Assembly (NCBI GenBank): GCA_013911065.1
Contig: JACERV010000007.1
Coordinates: 1-64,000, forward strand
DNA: 64,000 nt
Source: Ruminococcus sp.
Lineage (GTDB): Bacteria > Bacillota > Clostridia > Lachnospirales > Lachnospiraceae
Direction of reading: 5' to 3'
In this document: positions 17,175 through 27,153 of the stretch, in pieces
Layout: every line of letters starts with the position of its first letter
Position numbering within the stretch: the first letter of the stretch is position 1
Program-made: the position numbers and the translations under genes
Notes under the pieces: model-generated
What the model was told of the DNA's origin: nothing
What the model saw: only the letters and a program-made list of their open reading frames with translations
The model's database searches: none

Positions 17175-18800
17175 CTATGAAGGAACTGTGTAAGATAACG
17201 GAGTATATTTTTTTATGATAGCTTCTGCTGTTTTCATTCCATCCATGGCAGCAGAGGTGATACCTCCTGCATACCCTGCACCTTCTCCGCATGGATATAT
17301 GCCGGATGCCTCACTTTCAAATTCTTCATTTCTAATGATTTTTACTGGGGAAGAGGTACGGCTTTCCACCCCGGACAAAAGAGCATCCTCTCTGGCAAAG
17401 CCATGGATCTTATGCTCCATCAAATGAATGGCCTCCTCCAGAGAATCTCCCAGCTCTTTGGGGAAAATATTCCTTACGTTTGCCAGGGCATATGCTCCTT
17501 TTATCTGAGGCATTACATTTCCCAGCTCCTTTGTAGGCCGGTTTTCCTGGAAATCCGCAAAACACTGTACCGGTACTTTCCCGCCCCCCTCTGCATATGC
17601 CTGCTCCTCCAGCATGCGCTGGAACTCTACTCCTGCCAGGGGATGTGTGCCTTTATAATCCTTTGCCGTCACTGTGACAATGACTGCACTGTTGGCATTC
17701 ACACCGTCTCTTTGATGATAACTCATTCCATTGACTGCAAGTCTCTCTTCCTCAGAGGAAGCATTCACCACATATCCGCCCGGACACATGCAGAACGTAT
17801 ACGCACCCCGTCCGTTCTCTAACTTGGCAGTCAGCTTATAGGATGCGACAGGAAGCCCGTCGTATGATTCCCTCTGTCCATACTGTTTCTGTGTAATCAT
17901 GGACTGGGGATGCTCTATTCTGACTCCCACTGCAAAAGATTTTGCCTCCATGGGGATTTCTCTGTCATAAAGCATTTTGAATGTGTCCCTTGCACTATGG
18001 CCTATTGCAAACACACATAAGTCCGTGTCTATCTTTTCCCTGTCATTGATAATAATCCGCTGAAGACTTCCGCTCCCTCCTGACATGGTATTTTCCAGTT
18101 CTATATCCGTCACCTGGCTGTGAAAACAAAATGTTCCCCCCATATTCTGAATACTCCGCCGCATATTGCGAACCACATCAATCAGGATATCCGTCCCGAT
18201 ATGAGGCTTCTGCTCATATAAAATACTTGGAGGTGCACCGTGTTCTACAAAAGTCTGCAACACAAAACGGTTCCGCCCCTTTGCATCTTTTACAAGTGTA
18301 TTTAATTTACCGTCTGAAAAGGTTCCGGCTCCTCCTTCTCCGAACTGCACATTAGAAGAGAGGTTCAAATTTCCCTCTTCCCAAAACTTCTCCACATCTA
18401 AGATACGCTCTTCTACAGGGCCGCCCCGTTCCATGATTATCGGACAGTACCCAGATTTTGCAAGTAAGTAGGCACAAAACAAACCTGCCGGACCACTGCC
18501 CGCAATCACCGGACGGTGCAGCAAAGCAGTATTGCCTGGTGCCGGAAGCTGATAGGAAACATTATTAACTTTCTGTGCCTTCCCTTTTAGTTTTCTAAGT
18601 ACCTGACTCTCCTGTCTGACTTTTACATCTATAGTGTAAGAAAAAAAGAGAACCGGCTTTTTCCGGGCATCGATGGACTGTTTTTGAATCTCATAATCCA
18701 GCAAATCAGCCGGGTCTATATGCAGATATTTACAAATCTTGTCCCGGAGTTCCTCATTGCTATGCCCGGGATATAAATTCAATTGACTGATTCTAAGCAC
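17175..18800 (-). CDS. FAD-dependent oxidoreductase (large NAD(P)/FAD protein)
   Basis: A 541-residue flavoprotein. It has an N-terminal extension (about 1-95), then an FAD-binding fold with VIAGSGPAGLFCAYLLAKSG near residue 105, an internal GEGGAGTFSDGKL and a C-terminal YPCGEGAGYAGGITSAAMDG. Such proteins are widespread in Firmicutes and of unknown substrate. The open frame extends to 18986, but GTG 18800 is preceded by GGAAGGAGG and overlaps the stop of the upstream flavoprotein gene by 8 nt, which decides the start. The earlier codons read through the neighbour in another frame. Confidence 0.88.
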   Translation of the reverse strand: MLRISQLNLYPGHSNEELRDKICKYLHIDPADLLDYEIQKQSIDARKKPVLFFSYTIDVKVRQESQVLRKLKGKAQKVNNVSYQLPAPGNTALLHRPVIAGSGPAGLFCAYLLAKSGYCPIIMERGGPVEERILDVEKFWEEGNLNLSSNVQFGEGGAGTFSDGKLNTLVKDAKGRNRFVLQTFVEHGAPPSILYEQKPHIGTDILIDVVRNMRRSIQNMGGTFCFHSQVTDIELENTMSGGSGSLQRIIINDREKIDTDLCVFAIGHSARDTFKMLYDREIPMEAKSFAVGVRIEHPQSMITQKQYGQRESYDGLPVASYKLTAKLENGRGAYTFCMCPGGYVVNASSEEERLAVNGMSYHQRDGVNANSAVIVTVTAKDYKGTHPLAGVEFQRMLEEQAYAEGGGKVPVQCFADFQENRPTKELGNVMPQIKGAYALANVRNIFPKELGDSLEEAIHLMEHKIHGFAREDALLSGVESRTSSPVKIIRNEEFESEASGIYPCGEGAGYAGGITSAAMDGMKTAEAIIKKYTPLSYTVPS

Positions 18801-20013
18801 CGGCAGCCTCCTTCCCGGCTGTGTACCCGCTGGACCATGCCCACTGCAGGTTATAACCTCCGCAGATGCCGTCCACATCCAAAATCTCTCCTGCAAAATA
18901 AAGTCCGGGGGCCAAAAGGGACTCCAGTGTATTGGGGCAGACTTCTTTTGTATCAATTCCTCCCCTGCACACCTGTGCCTGATCAAAGGAATTGGTTCCG
19001 GTAATCTCAGTGGAGAAGTTCTGTATAAGATGAGCCAGCCGCTCTATTTCTTCGTCCGTATAGTCTTCCATAACTTTGGTTCTTTCAAGATGAGCCAGTT
19101 TAACCCATAAATCAGACAATTTTTTATGAAACAGCCCTGTCAAAAACTCCTCTGTTGTTTTCCGGGGACGTGTTTCTATACGGTTTTTAAGGAAAGCAAG
19201 GAACTGTTCTTCTGTAAAATCAGGCAGAAAATTTAAAACTGCAGTGACCTGTCTATTCTCATACAACCCGATGGCTGCATACCGGCTTATTTGAAATACG
19301 GGAATTCCTGATATCCCATAATTTGTAATCTGTATTTCTCCCTGATCTTTTGCCTGGCATTCTCCATCCACGTAAAGAGAAACACGCCCTTCCACCCGGA
19401 CGCCTGCTATTCCTTTATAAAAGTTTTCCTTACATTTGAGCTGAACAAGAGAGGGAAGGACTGGTATCATCCGGTGTCCCAGCTTTTGCGCCAGCAAATA
19501 GCCGGAGCCATCTGAGCCGGAAACCGGAGCTGCCTTGGAACCTGCCGCAAGGATAACCTTTTCAGCGGAGAACTCTCCTGCTTCTGTATCAATCACAAAC
19601 CCATCCCCTCCAGGACGGATAGCCTTACATTTGGCATCTGTTTTAACCTGGATTCCAAGTCTTTTTACTTCCATGCGAAGTACATCCAAAACAGCAGATG
19701 CCTGGTCGGACTGAGGATACAAGTAGCCATTTCTGTTTTTGGAATATATCCCCAGCTTCAGAAAAAATGCAACGGTTTGCTGGACACCAAACTTTTTAAT
19801 AATCCCCCATGGAAAGAGTGTGTTTTCGGAATGATAGAAAATTGGTTCCTGACTCATGTTTGTAAAGTTACATCTTCCGTTTCCGGTAGAAAGAAGCTTT
19901 TTCCCAATCCGGTCCTTATGTTCAAAGATACAGACCTGTGCTCCTTCCTGTGCAGCCGCAACAGCCGCCATCAAACCGGACGCACCGCCTCCGATTACAG
20001 CAATTTTTTTCAT
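18793..20013 (-). CDS. BaiN/RdsA-type (HI0933-like) flavoprotein oxidoreductase
   Basis: A 406-residue FAD protein with the dinucleotide-binding N-terminus KIAVIGGGASGLMAAVAAAQEG, the RIGKKLLSTGNGRCNFTN family signature and a C-terminal GLYFAGEILDVDGICGGYN. The family is usually labelled NAD(P)/FAD-dependent oxidoreductase; a few members act on bile acid intermediates, but that must not be assumed here. ATG 20013 follows AAGGAGGTGTGAAA; upstream in-frame codons lack support. It overlaps the next flavoprotein gene by 8 nt, so the two are translationally coupled. Confidence 0.9.
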   Translation of the reverse strand: MKKIAVIGGGASGLMAAVAAAQEGAQVCIFEHKDRIGKKLLSTGNGRCNFTNMSQEPIFYHSENTLFPWGIIKKFGVQQTVAFFLKLGIYSKNRNGYLYPQSDQASAVLDVLRMEVKRLGIQVKTDAKCKAIRPGGDGFVIDTEAGEFSAEKVILAAGSKAAPVSGSDGSGYLLAQKLGHRMIPVLPSLVQLKCKENFYKGIAGVRVEGRVSLYVDGECQAKDQGEIQITNYGISGIPVFQISRYAAIGLYENRQVTAVLNFLPDFTEEQFLAFLKNRIETRPRKTTEEFLTGLFHKKLSDLWVKLAHLERTKVMEDYTDEEIERLAHLIQNFSTEITGTNSFDQAQVCRGGIDTKEVCPNTLESLLAPGLYFAGEILDVDGICGGYNLQWAWSSGYTAGKEAAGA

Positions 20014-20057
20014 TTTCACACCTCCTTGATTCGAACACTTCACAAAATTTCCCCAAA

Positions 20058-21362
20058 CTAATGCTGGGTTATTGCTTCCGGAGAAATAACCCCGGCATCT
20101 ATCAGGCTCTGTAAAGATTTTAGAATTCCCAGCTTAGCATGGGGCCAGGTCAGCCCTCCCTGAAAATATACAGCATAAGGCGGCTTTATGGGACCATCTG
20201 CACTCAGCTCAATAGAAGACCCCTGCACAAAAGCCCCCGCCGCCATAATAACGTCGCTGTCATAACCTGGCATAGCCCAGGGTTCCGGGCTTACATAACT
20301 GTCCACCGGAGCGGCAGACTGGATTCCCCTGCAAAACGCAATGACTCCCTCAGGAGTTCCCAGCTCCACAGCCTGGATAATATCGTGACGGCTTTCTTTG
20401 CCGTTTGGAATCACGCCAAAGCCTAATCTTTCATAAATATTGGCAGCAAATACAGCGCCCTTTACTGCACTGCATACAACTGTGGGAGCCAGAAAAAAGC
20501 CTTGGTAAAAGGACTGCATCACTCCCAGCGAAGCGCCTACTTCTTTCCCCAGCCCTGGAGACGTCAGCCTGTAAGCACAGTTTTCTATTAAATCCTCCCG
20601 CCCTGCAATATAACCTCCAATGGGGGCCAGACCGCCGCCCGGGTTCTTAATTAGTGAACCTACAACCAGGTCTGCACCTACATCACTTGGCTCCGCTGTT
20701 TCCACAAATTCACCGTAACAGTTATCTACCATACAGATGATACCTGGCTTTATCCCTTTAATAAAGGAAATCAGTTCCCCTATTTTCCCCACGGAGTAGC
20801 TGGGACGGGTCTGGTATCCTTTAGAGCGCTGGATCGTGACAAGCTTTGTCCTGTCATGTATTGCCTTGCGGATAGCAGGATAATCAAAATCTCCGTCCTC
20901 CAGCAGCTCCACCTGCCGATATGTAATGCCATACTCGGCCAGAGATCCCTTGGATTCCCGGATGCCAATAACCTCTTCCAGTGTATCATAAGGTTTTCCT
21001 ACAGGGGACATCAGCTCATCACCGGGACGTAAGTTTGCAGCCAGTGCAAGAGCAAGGGCATGGGTCCCACAGGTAATCTGGGGGCGCACCAAAGCAGCTT
21101 CTGTGTGGAAGGTACTGGCATAGACAGCCTCCAGAGTATCCCGTCCCTGGTCATTATAGCCATAGCCGCTGGCATATTGGAAACAAGCTTCACTGACACG
21201 GTTTTCCTGCATGGCATGGAGCACCTTCAGCTGGTTAAATTCCGCAATTTTCTCAAATTCCCGAAAACGGGGAGTAAGTTCCTCTTCTATCTTCTGTCCG
21301 AACGAGCAGACTTCTTTTCCGATTCCTAATTTTTCATACATCTGATTCATTTCAAAACTCAT
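20058..21362 (-). CDS. Methionine gamma-lyase family (aluminium-resistance-type) PLP enzyme
   Basis: A 434-residue fold-type I PLP enzyme of the family once called aluminium resistance protein. Visible features are TFHTEAALVRPQITCGTHALALALAAN, the PLP lysine in GSLIKNPGGGLAPIGGYIAG, and IKPPYAVYFQGGLTWPHAKLG near the end. The real substrate is not established for most members; a C-S lyase role is inferred from family. The start follows GAGGAGGAGAAA. It lies 10 nt from miaA, in an operon order (mutS, mutL, miaA, this gene) common in Lachnospiraceae. Confidence 0.9.
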   Translation of the reverse strand: MSFEMNQMYEKLGIGKEVCSFGQKIEEELTPRFREFEKIAEFNQLKVLHAMQENRVSEACFQYASGYGYNDQGRDTLEAVYASTFHTEAALVRPQITCGTHALALALAANLRPGDELMSPVGKPYDTLEEVIGIRESKGSLAEYGITYRQVELLEDGDFDYPAIRKAIHDRTKLVTIQRSKGYQTRPSYSVGKIGELISFIKGIKPGIICMVDNCYGEFVETAEPSDVGADLVVGSLIKNPGGGLAPIGGYIAGREDLIENCAYRLTSPGLGKEVGASLGVMQSFYQGFFLAPTVVCSAVKGAVFAANIYERLGFGVIPNGKESRHDIIQAVELGTPEGVIAFCRGIQSAAPVDSYVSPEPWAMPGYDSDVIMAAGAFVQGSSIELSADGPIKPPYAVYFQGGLTWPHAKLGILKSLQSLIDAGVISPEAITQH

Positions 21363-21372
21363 TTTCTCCTCC

Positions 21373-22323
21373 TCATGGAAGTATTATTTCTCTCTTTTCC
21401 AGTTCCTCCTGCATCTTTTTCAGCAGTCTAGCCCCGTCATAATCAAATTCCTTTTTATTCAGCCAAATGACATCCCGCTCCCGCTTAAACCATGTAATCT
21501 GACGCTTTGCAAAATGGCGGGTATCCCGCTTTATTGTATAGACGGCTTCCTCCAGGCTGATTTCCCCGTCTAAATATGCAAGTATTTCTTTGTATCCAAG
21601 GCCCTGCATCGAAACCATATCCCGGGTACAGCCATGTTTCTTCAGCCAGCGTACTTCTTCCACAAGTCCCTCTTCTATCATCTGGTCCACACGCCGGTCA
21701 ATTTTCTCATAAAGATTGGCCCTTTCGTCACACAGCACAAAATACGCAAAACAGTAAGGAGATTCCTTCTGGCTCTCCTGCTCGTTATGCTCTGATATCT
21801 TTTTCCCTGTCTGTTTGTAAAATTCCAATGCCCGTATGACACGTTTGCTGTTATTTTCGTGGATAGCTTCTGCTGATTTTATATCCACCGCTTTCAACAT
21901 TTCATGAAGATACGCCGCACCTTTCTCCTGTGCAAGTCTCTCCAAAGTTTCCCTGTATTCCGTATCACTTTCATTGTGTGTAAAATCAATATCATAAAGA
22001 AGTGCCTGGATATAAAACCCAGTTCCTCCCACAATAATGGGAATCCGCCCTCTTTCATAAATTCCCTGCATCGCCTCTTTTGCCATTTTCTGAAAGCGTA
22101 CTACATGAAATTCTTCCTCAGGCTCCAGCACATCTACGAGATGATGACAAACCCCTTCCATCTGCTCAGGACCGATTTTGTCAGAGCCAATGTCCATGTG
22201 CTTGTAAACCTGCATGGAATCAGCAGAAATAATCTCGCCCCCCACCAGCTTTGCAAGGCCGATAGAGGCCTGCGTCTTTCCGGCGGCAGTAGGCCCTGTT
22301 AAAATAATCAATGGCTTTTTCAT
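21373..22323 (-). CDS. miaA: tRNA dimethylallyltransferase MiaA
   Basis: Transfers a dimethylallyl group to N6 of A37 in tRNAs that read UNN codons; MiaB (28887-30362 here) then adds methylthio. The 316 residues include the P-loop GPTAAGKTQAS (about 8-18), DSMQVYKHMDIGSDK, GGTGFYIQALLYDIDF and ITWFKRERDVIWL. Length is typical. It begins right after the mutL stop with no gap, a placement shared with many bacteria where miaA follows mutL. Confidence 0.96.
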   Translation of the reverse strand: MKKPLIILTGPTAAGKTQASIGLAKLVGGEIISADSMQVYKHMDIGSDKIGPEQMEGVCHHLVDVLEPEEEFHVVRFQKMAKEAMQGIYERGRIPIIVGGTGFYIQALLYDIDFTHNESDTEYRETLERLAQEKGAAYLHEMLKAVDIKSAEAIHENNSKRVIRALEFYKQTGKKISEHNEQESQKESPYCFAYFVLCDERANLYEKIDRRVDQMIEEGLVEEVRWLKKHGCTRDMVSMQGLGYKEILAYLDGEISLEEAVYTIKRDTRHFAKRQITWFKRERDVIWLNKKEFDYDGARLLKKMQEELEKREIILP

Positions 22324-24330
22324 TTATACAATCCTCTTAAACTTTTTTTCCAATTCCCGTTTTGTCATGGAGATAATGGTGGGTCTGCCATGAGGACAGT
22401 GATAAGGGTTCTCCAATACAAGCAGTTCTCCAATTAAGGTGTCCACCTCCTGGGCAGAAAGCCTGTTGTTGCCCTTAACGGCGGCTTTACAGGACATAGA
22501 AGCCACCTTTTCATCAATCAGCTCGGAAGTCATGGAAGTCGTTAACCCGTCAGCCAATCCGTCCAGCATTTCCATTAGCAGCTCCTTTTTTGCGATGCTA
22601 AAAAGATTATCCGGTACTGCCCGGACCGCATATTCATCACCGCCGAAAGGCTCTATCTCAAAACCGATTTTCTGAAACCGTTCCATATGCTCCTTCAAAA
22701 GCTCCGCTTCCTGCATGGACAGACTTAAGATGACAGGAGGGCTTAAATATTGAGAAGTAAATTCCCGGTCCTTCATCTCTCTTAGCGTTCTTTCATATAA
22801 AACCCTTTCATGGGCAGCGTGTTGGTCAATGATGTAGAGGCTGTCATGAAATTCCACAAGCCAGTACGTATCAAACACCTGGCCAATGAGCTTGTAATCT
22901 GCCTTCACAGGCCTTTTCAGCAGCTTTTCCTCAAAGAAGTCCATCTGCTTTGTCTGCGCATTCCCAAAGTCATAATTTCCCGTTTCCCGGAGGACTTCCC
23001 CTGTACTTACAGGCTTTTCTGCCCGGGGGCTCTCCTCTGCACGTCTGCTTTCCGCTGCTTTTTGAATTTTCTCCCTCTGCACATCCGCCCGGTATACCTG
23101 CCCGGTATCCGATACTTCAGCAGAGGAACCCCGGTTATGATAGGATAAAACCCTCTCCCTCATTTTTTTGAGGAAATACTCTTCATCTTTTTTCTCTTCC
23201 GTTTTTTCCTCTTCCAGTTTTTTCGCTTCCGGTTGTGGGGTGCTCTCCGCTGCTTTTGTCCTTGGCTTCAAAAGGAAAGGACTGCCCGGTGTCTCTTCCT
23301 TTGGTTTCGGGGGATCGGGAACCTCCACTACTGGGATAAGCTCCGGCTCCAACAGCGTTCTATGCACACCTTCATATACAGTGCTGTAAACCTGCTGTTG
23401 GTTTTGAAAGCGCAGCTCCATCTTGGTCGGATGGACATTCACATCTATATCTTCTCCACTTATATGGAAATGTAATACAAGAAATGGAAATTTATGCTGC
23501 ATCACAAAATCCCGGTAGGCATCCTCGATTGCTTTAGAAAGCATAGCACTTTTTACATACCTTCCATTTACAAAAAAGTTCTCAAAATTGCGATTTCCCC
23601 TGCTGACAGCAGGCCGCCCCAAATACCCGGTCATTCTAAGGCCGTCCTTCTCATAATCCATAGCAATCAAATTTGCTGCAGCTTCTCTTCCATAAATACT
23701 GTAAATAACATCCTTCAATTTTCCATTTCCCGCTGTTCTTAACTTCTCCTGTCCGTTATTGATAAACTGGAATGAAATTTCAGGATGGGAAAGGGCCAGA
23801 CGCATCAAAAGGTCTTGTATGTGTCCTGCTTCTGTTGTGGGTGTTTTCAAAAATTTTCTCCTGGCAGGAACATTATAGAAAAGCTGACGGATGAGAAAGG
23901 TGGTTCCGTCAGGAGCACCTGTATCTTCCAACAACTGCTCCATCCCCCCCTCTATGACATAGCGGGTCCCAAAAGTCTCTTCTCTTGTTTTTGTAATCAT
24001 CTCCGTCTTTGTAACAGCGGCAATACTGGAAAGAGCCTCCCCTCTGAATCCCAGTGATGCAATGTTTGGCAAATCCTCCACACTGCGGATTTTACTGGTA
24101 GAGTGCCTGAGAAATGCATTGGGGACATCCGGCCTTGAAATTCCATCTCCGTTGTCTGTGATACGGATGAAAGAAATTCCCCCATCCTGGATTTCCACTA
24201 CTACTGCAGTGGCTCCCGCATCAATTGCATTTTCTGCCAGCTCCTTCACAATAGAAGCCGGACGCTCAATAACCTCTCCGGCTGCAATTTTATCAATTGT
24301 AATCTGATCCAACACTTGAATATGTGGCAT
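22324..24330 (-). CDS. mutL: DNA mismatch repair protein MutL
   Basis: Mismatch-repair ATPase and endonuclease. The 668 residues comprise a GHKL ATPase domain (EVIERPASIVKELAENAIDAGA, ITDNGDGI, SLGFRGEALSSI), a transducer domain, a charged Pro/Glu/Lys linker (about 330-475) and a C-terminal dimerisation domain. The latter has the endonuclease motif DQHAAHERVLYE, as well as CKAAVKGNN and CPHGRP, so this MutL should nick DNA, as expected in bacteria without MutH. Ribosome site AGAGGAGAAAGTT follows a leader remnant with GCATAAG. Confidence 0.97.
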   Translation of the reverse strand: MPHIQVLDQITIDKIAAGEVIERPASIVKELAENAIDAGATAVVVEIQDGGISFIRITDNGDGISRPDVPNAFLRHSTSKIRSVEDLPNIASLGFRGEALSSIAAVTKTEMITKTREETFGTRYVIEGGMEQLLEDTGAPDGTTFLIRQLFYNVPARRKFLKTPTTEAGHIQDLLMRLALSHPEISFQFINNGQEKLRTAGNGKLKDVIYSIYGREAAANLIAMDYEKDGLRMTGYLGRPAVSRGNRNFENFFVNGRYVKSAMLSKAIEDAYRDFVMQHKFPFLVLHFHISGEDIDVNVHPTKMELRFQNQQQVYSTVYEGVHRTLLEPELIPVVEVPDPPKPKEETPGSPFLLKPRTKAAESTPQPEAKKLEEEKTEEKKDEEYFLKKMRERVLSYHNRGSSAEVSDTGQVYRADVQREKIQKAAESRRAEESPRAEKPVSTGEVLRETGNYDFGNAQTKQMDFFEEKLLKRPVKADYKLIGQVFDTYWLVEFHDSLYIIDQHAAHERVLYERTLREMKDREFTSQYLSPPVILSLSMQEAELLKEHMERFQKIGFEIEPFGGDEYAVRAVPDNLFSIAKKELLMEMLDGLADGLTTSMTSELIDEKVASMSCKAAVKGNNRLSAQEVDTLIGELLVLENPYHCPHGRPTIISMTKRELEKKFKRIV

Positions 24331-24341
24331 AACTTTCTCCT

Positions 24342-24364
24342 CTGCTTATGCAACTTAGGCTTCA
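24342..24364 (-). repeat. Fragment of the CTAAG leader family upstream of mutL
   Basis: On the minus strand the leader of mutL ends GAAGCCTAAG-TTGCATAAGCAG followed by AGGAG. This equals the gene-proximal end of the long arrays (right arm of the terminal hairpin, then GCATAAG and the ribosome site). The rest of the array is missing; in its place lie GGGACAGACCCC-type palindromes. Confidence 0.7.
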
Positions 24365-24367
24365 TCA

Positions 24368-24470
24368 TAGGGGTCTGTCCCTTTTCATTAGGGTCTGACC
24401 CTTTTGAGCCAATAAGTCAGAATATTCTGAATACAGAGAGCAAAAGGGACTGTCCCTTTTTGCTTCCTTT
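24368..24470. repeat. Cluster of GGGTCTGTCCC / GGGACTGTCCC palindromes between mutS and mutL
   Basis: The gap holds three related palindromic words on the plus strand: GGGGTCTGTCCCTTTT (24370-24385), GGGTCTGACCCTTTTG (24391-24406) and AAAAGGGACTGTCCCTTTT (24443-24461), plus a perfect TCAGAATATTCTGA (24417-24430). The last G/C-rich one forms a 9-bp stem followed by T residues and could terminate or attenuate the mutS transcript. A relative, GGGACAG...CTGTCCC, lies at 56364-56391. Confidence 0.7.
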
Positions 24471-24484
24471 TTTGTCTCTTCTCT

Positions 24485-27136
24485 TTACCAGCGGTTTTTC
24501 AGCTTGTTCTGTAGTCTGTATACTATATTCAATGCATCAATGGGCGTTAGGTTCCCAACATCGATATTTTTCAGTTCTTCCAGAACATCATCATCTTTGA
24601 CTGTATCAAATAGTGACATTTGTGCAATGTCAACTTCATCATATTTTTTAGTTTTTGCCCGTTTCCTTGTCTCATGTTCTCTTGCGGCAATTTCACTGAC
24701 TCTTGTTGTAATATCTTCGTTACTTAATTCTTCCACAATCTCTTTTGCCCGGTCAATTACAGTATCAGGAACTCCGGCCAGCTTTGCTACCTGGATTCCG
24801 TAACTCTTATCTGCACCGCCCTTGACTATCTTGCGTAAGAATACAATGTCCTCTCCCTTTTCTTTGACCGCAATGCAATAATTGTTTACGTTTTCTATCT
24901 TGCCTTCCAGTTCGGTCAATTCATGATAGTGGGTTGCAAATAGGGTTTTGGCTCCAAGCAGATGGGAGTCTGAGATATATTCTACCACTGCCCAGGCAAT
25001 GGAAAGACCGTCAAAGGTACTGGTTCCCCGCCCTATCTCATCCAGAATCAGAAGACTCCTGCTTGTAGCATTGCGCAGGATATTAGCAACCTCCGTCATT
25101 TCCACCATAAAGGTACTCTGCCCTGATGCCAGGTCATCTGACGCCCCGACTCTGGTAAAAATCCGGTCCACAAGTCCAATATCGGCGCTGGATGCGGGGA
25201 CAAAAGAGCCAAGCTGTGCCATCAGGACAATCAGGGCAGCCTGTCTCATATAAGTAGACTTTCCTGCCATATTCGGTCCTGTGATAATGGAAATCCGCTG
25301 CTTCTTATCATCTAAATATGTATCGTTTGAAATAAACATATCATTGGGAATCATTCTCTCCACTACCGGGTGGCGCCCGTCTTTGATATGGATAATGCCC
25401 TTTTCATTGATGTTTGGGCGGACATAATTGCTGCGTTCCGCCACCAGAGCAAGAGATGTAAATACATCCAGCTCAGCCACGGCCTTGGCTGTCTTTTGAA
25501 TACGCTCCACTTCCCCGGCTATCCGATTTCTCACTGCACTGTATAATTCGTATTCCAGAGCATACAGCTTATCCTCAGCACCTAAAATCGTATCCTCCAG
25601 CTCTTTTAATTCCGGTGTAATATAACGCTCTGCATTTGCCAGCGTCTGTTTTCTGGAGTAGTAGTCCGGAACCATGTTTTTGTAGGAGTTGGTGACTTCC
25701 AGGTAATAGCCAAATACTTTGTTATATTTTATCTTAAGGTTCTTGATTCCTGTCTTTTCCCGTTCCTCTTCCTCTAATTTAGCCAGCCAGTCCTTCCCGT
25801 CTGATTTTGCATGGCGCAGGGCATCGGCTTCTTCATTATACCCATCCCTGATAATTCCGCCTTCTTTCATGGCAAGAGGCGGATCGTCTATGATTGCCTC
25901 TTTAATCAGGGTACACAGCTCCTCCAGCGTGTCCATATCCTCACGGATTCCAGCCAGCAGAGGGGATTTCATCTCTTCCAGAATATAATGGATTGGCGGA
26001 AGCATTTCAAGAGAACTTCGGAAGGCTGTCAAATCTCTCGGGTTTGCCGAGCCATAGGTAATTCTTGTAATCAGACGCTCCATATCATAAATTGGAGCCA
26101 TGTATTCCCGGATTTCTTCCCGGCTGATTGCCTCATTCTTCAACTCCTCCACAGCATCCAGACGTTTTTGAATTTCCGCCTTTTCTATCAGAGGCTGCTC
26201 CACATATTTCCGCAGAGTTCTTGCACCCATTGCAGTTTTGGTTTTATCCAGTACCCAAAGCAGAGAGCCTCTCTTCTGCTTCTCCCTCAAAGTTTCAGTA
26301 AGCTCCAGGTTTCTCCGGGTGGAGCTGTCCAGCATCATATATTTTCCTGTGACATAAGGGGTAATGTGGGTCAGATGAGAAAGATTATTTTTCTGAGTTT
26401 CTAACAGATACTGCAGTAATGCACCTGCGCTGATAATTCCGCAGTCATAATCCCCCAGCCCCAGACCGGCAAAGGAGGAAACATGAAAATGCTCCAACAA
26501 TTTCTTCCTGCAGATTGCATCATCAAAATACCAGGAATCCAGTGAATAAACAGCAATACCCAGCCTGTTCCTCAAATCATCCAAATCCATGCCGCTCATA
26601 TAAAAGGATTCATTACAAATAATCTCAGACGGCATAAATTTATAAAGCTCATCTATCAGTTTTGCACTGTCCGGCAATTCAGTCACAAAATAATCTCCGG
26701 TAGTCACGTCCGCAATAGACAGCCCATACCTGTCGGCTATGTAAACAATACACATCAGATAATTGTTCTTGGTCTCATCCAAAGCCTGTGCTGCCAGATT
26801 GGTTCCCGGGGTGACAATACGGACCACATCCCGCTTTACCAGTCCTTTTGTCTGTTTCGGGTCTTCCATCTGCTCACAGATAGCAACCTTATATCCCTTT
26901 GACACTAATTTGTTCAAATAATTGTCCACCGCATGGTAAGGGACACCGCACATAGGGGCACGCTCCTCAAGCCCGCAGCTTTTACCTGTCAGTGTAATTT
27001 CCAGTTCTCTTGAGGCTGTCACCGCATCCTCAAAAAACATTTCATAAAAGTCACCTAATCTATAAAATAAAATGCAGTCCGGATACTGAGATTTCGTATC
27101 CATATATTGCTGCATCATGGGGGTTAATTCTGCCAC
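24485..27136 (-). CDS. mutS: DNA mismatch repair protein MutS
   Basis: Mismatch recognition ATPase, 883 residues. The N-terminal mismatch-binding domain contains LGDFYEMFFEDA (the Phe-x-Glu wedge region), followed by connector, lever and clamp domains and the C-terminal ATPase with GPNMAGKSTYMRQ, DEIGRGTSTFDG and ATHYHELTELE. The start is GTG at 27136 after GAAAGGAAGAAAGAC. It heads the mutS-mutL-miaA cluster and is preceded by a CTAAG leader array and a candidate promoter. Confidence 0.97.
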   Translation of the reverse strand: MAELTPMMQQYMDTKSQYPDCILFYRLGDFYEMFFEDAVTASRELEITLTGKSCGLEERAPMCGVPYHAVDNYLNKLVSKGYKVAICEQMEDPKQTKGLVKRDVVRIVTPGTNLAAQALDETKNNYLMCIVYIADRYGLSIADVTTGDYFVTELPDSAKLIDELYKFMPSEIICNESFYMSGMDLDDLRNRLGIAVYSLDSWYFDDAICRKKLLEHFHVSSFAGLGLGDYDCGIISAGALLQYLLETQKNNLSHLTHITPYVTGKYMMLDSSTRRNLELTETLREKQKRGSLLWVLDKTKTAMGARTLRKYVEQPLIEKAEIQKRLDAVEELKNEAISREEIREYMAPIYDMERLITRITYGSANPRDLTAFRSSLEMLPPIHYILEEMKSPLLAGIREDMDTLEELCTLIKEAIIDDPPLAMKEGGIIRDGYNEEADALRHAKSDGKDWLAKLEEEEREKTGIKNLKIKYNKVFGYYLEVTNSYKNMVPDYYSRKQTLANAERYITPELKELEDTILGAEDKLYALEYELYSAVRNRIAGEVERIQKTAKAVAELDVFTSLALVAERSNYVRPNINEKGIIHIKDGRHPVVERMIPNDMFISNDTYLDDKKQRISIITGPNMAGKSTYMRQAALIVLMAQLGSFVPASSADIGLVDRIFTRVGASDDLASGQSTFMVEMTEVANILRNATSRSLLILDEIGRGTSTFDGLSIAWAVVEYISDSHLLGAKTLFATHYHELTELEGKIENVNNYCIAVKEKGEDIVFLRKIVKGGADKSYGIQVAKLAGVPDTVIDRAKEIVEELSNEDITTRVSEIAAREHETRKRAKTKKYDEVDIAQMSLFDTVKDDDVLEELKNIDVGNLTPIDALNIVYRLQNKLKNRW

Positions 27137-27153
27137 GTCTTTCTTCCTTTCTT

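Noticed and set aside
18793-20013. BaiN bile acid 7-dehydroxylation function
   Set aside because: The family is broad and found in many bacteria without that pathway; no bai genes are nearby.
25811-26404. 197-codon plus-strand frame inside mutS
   Set aside because: It lies wholly antisense to conserved MutS coding sequence, lacks a ribosome site and resembles no protein family.
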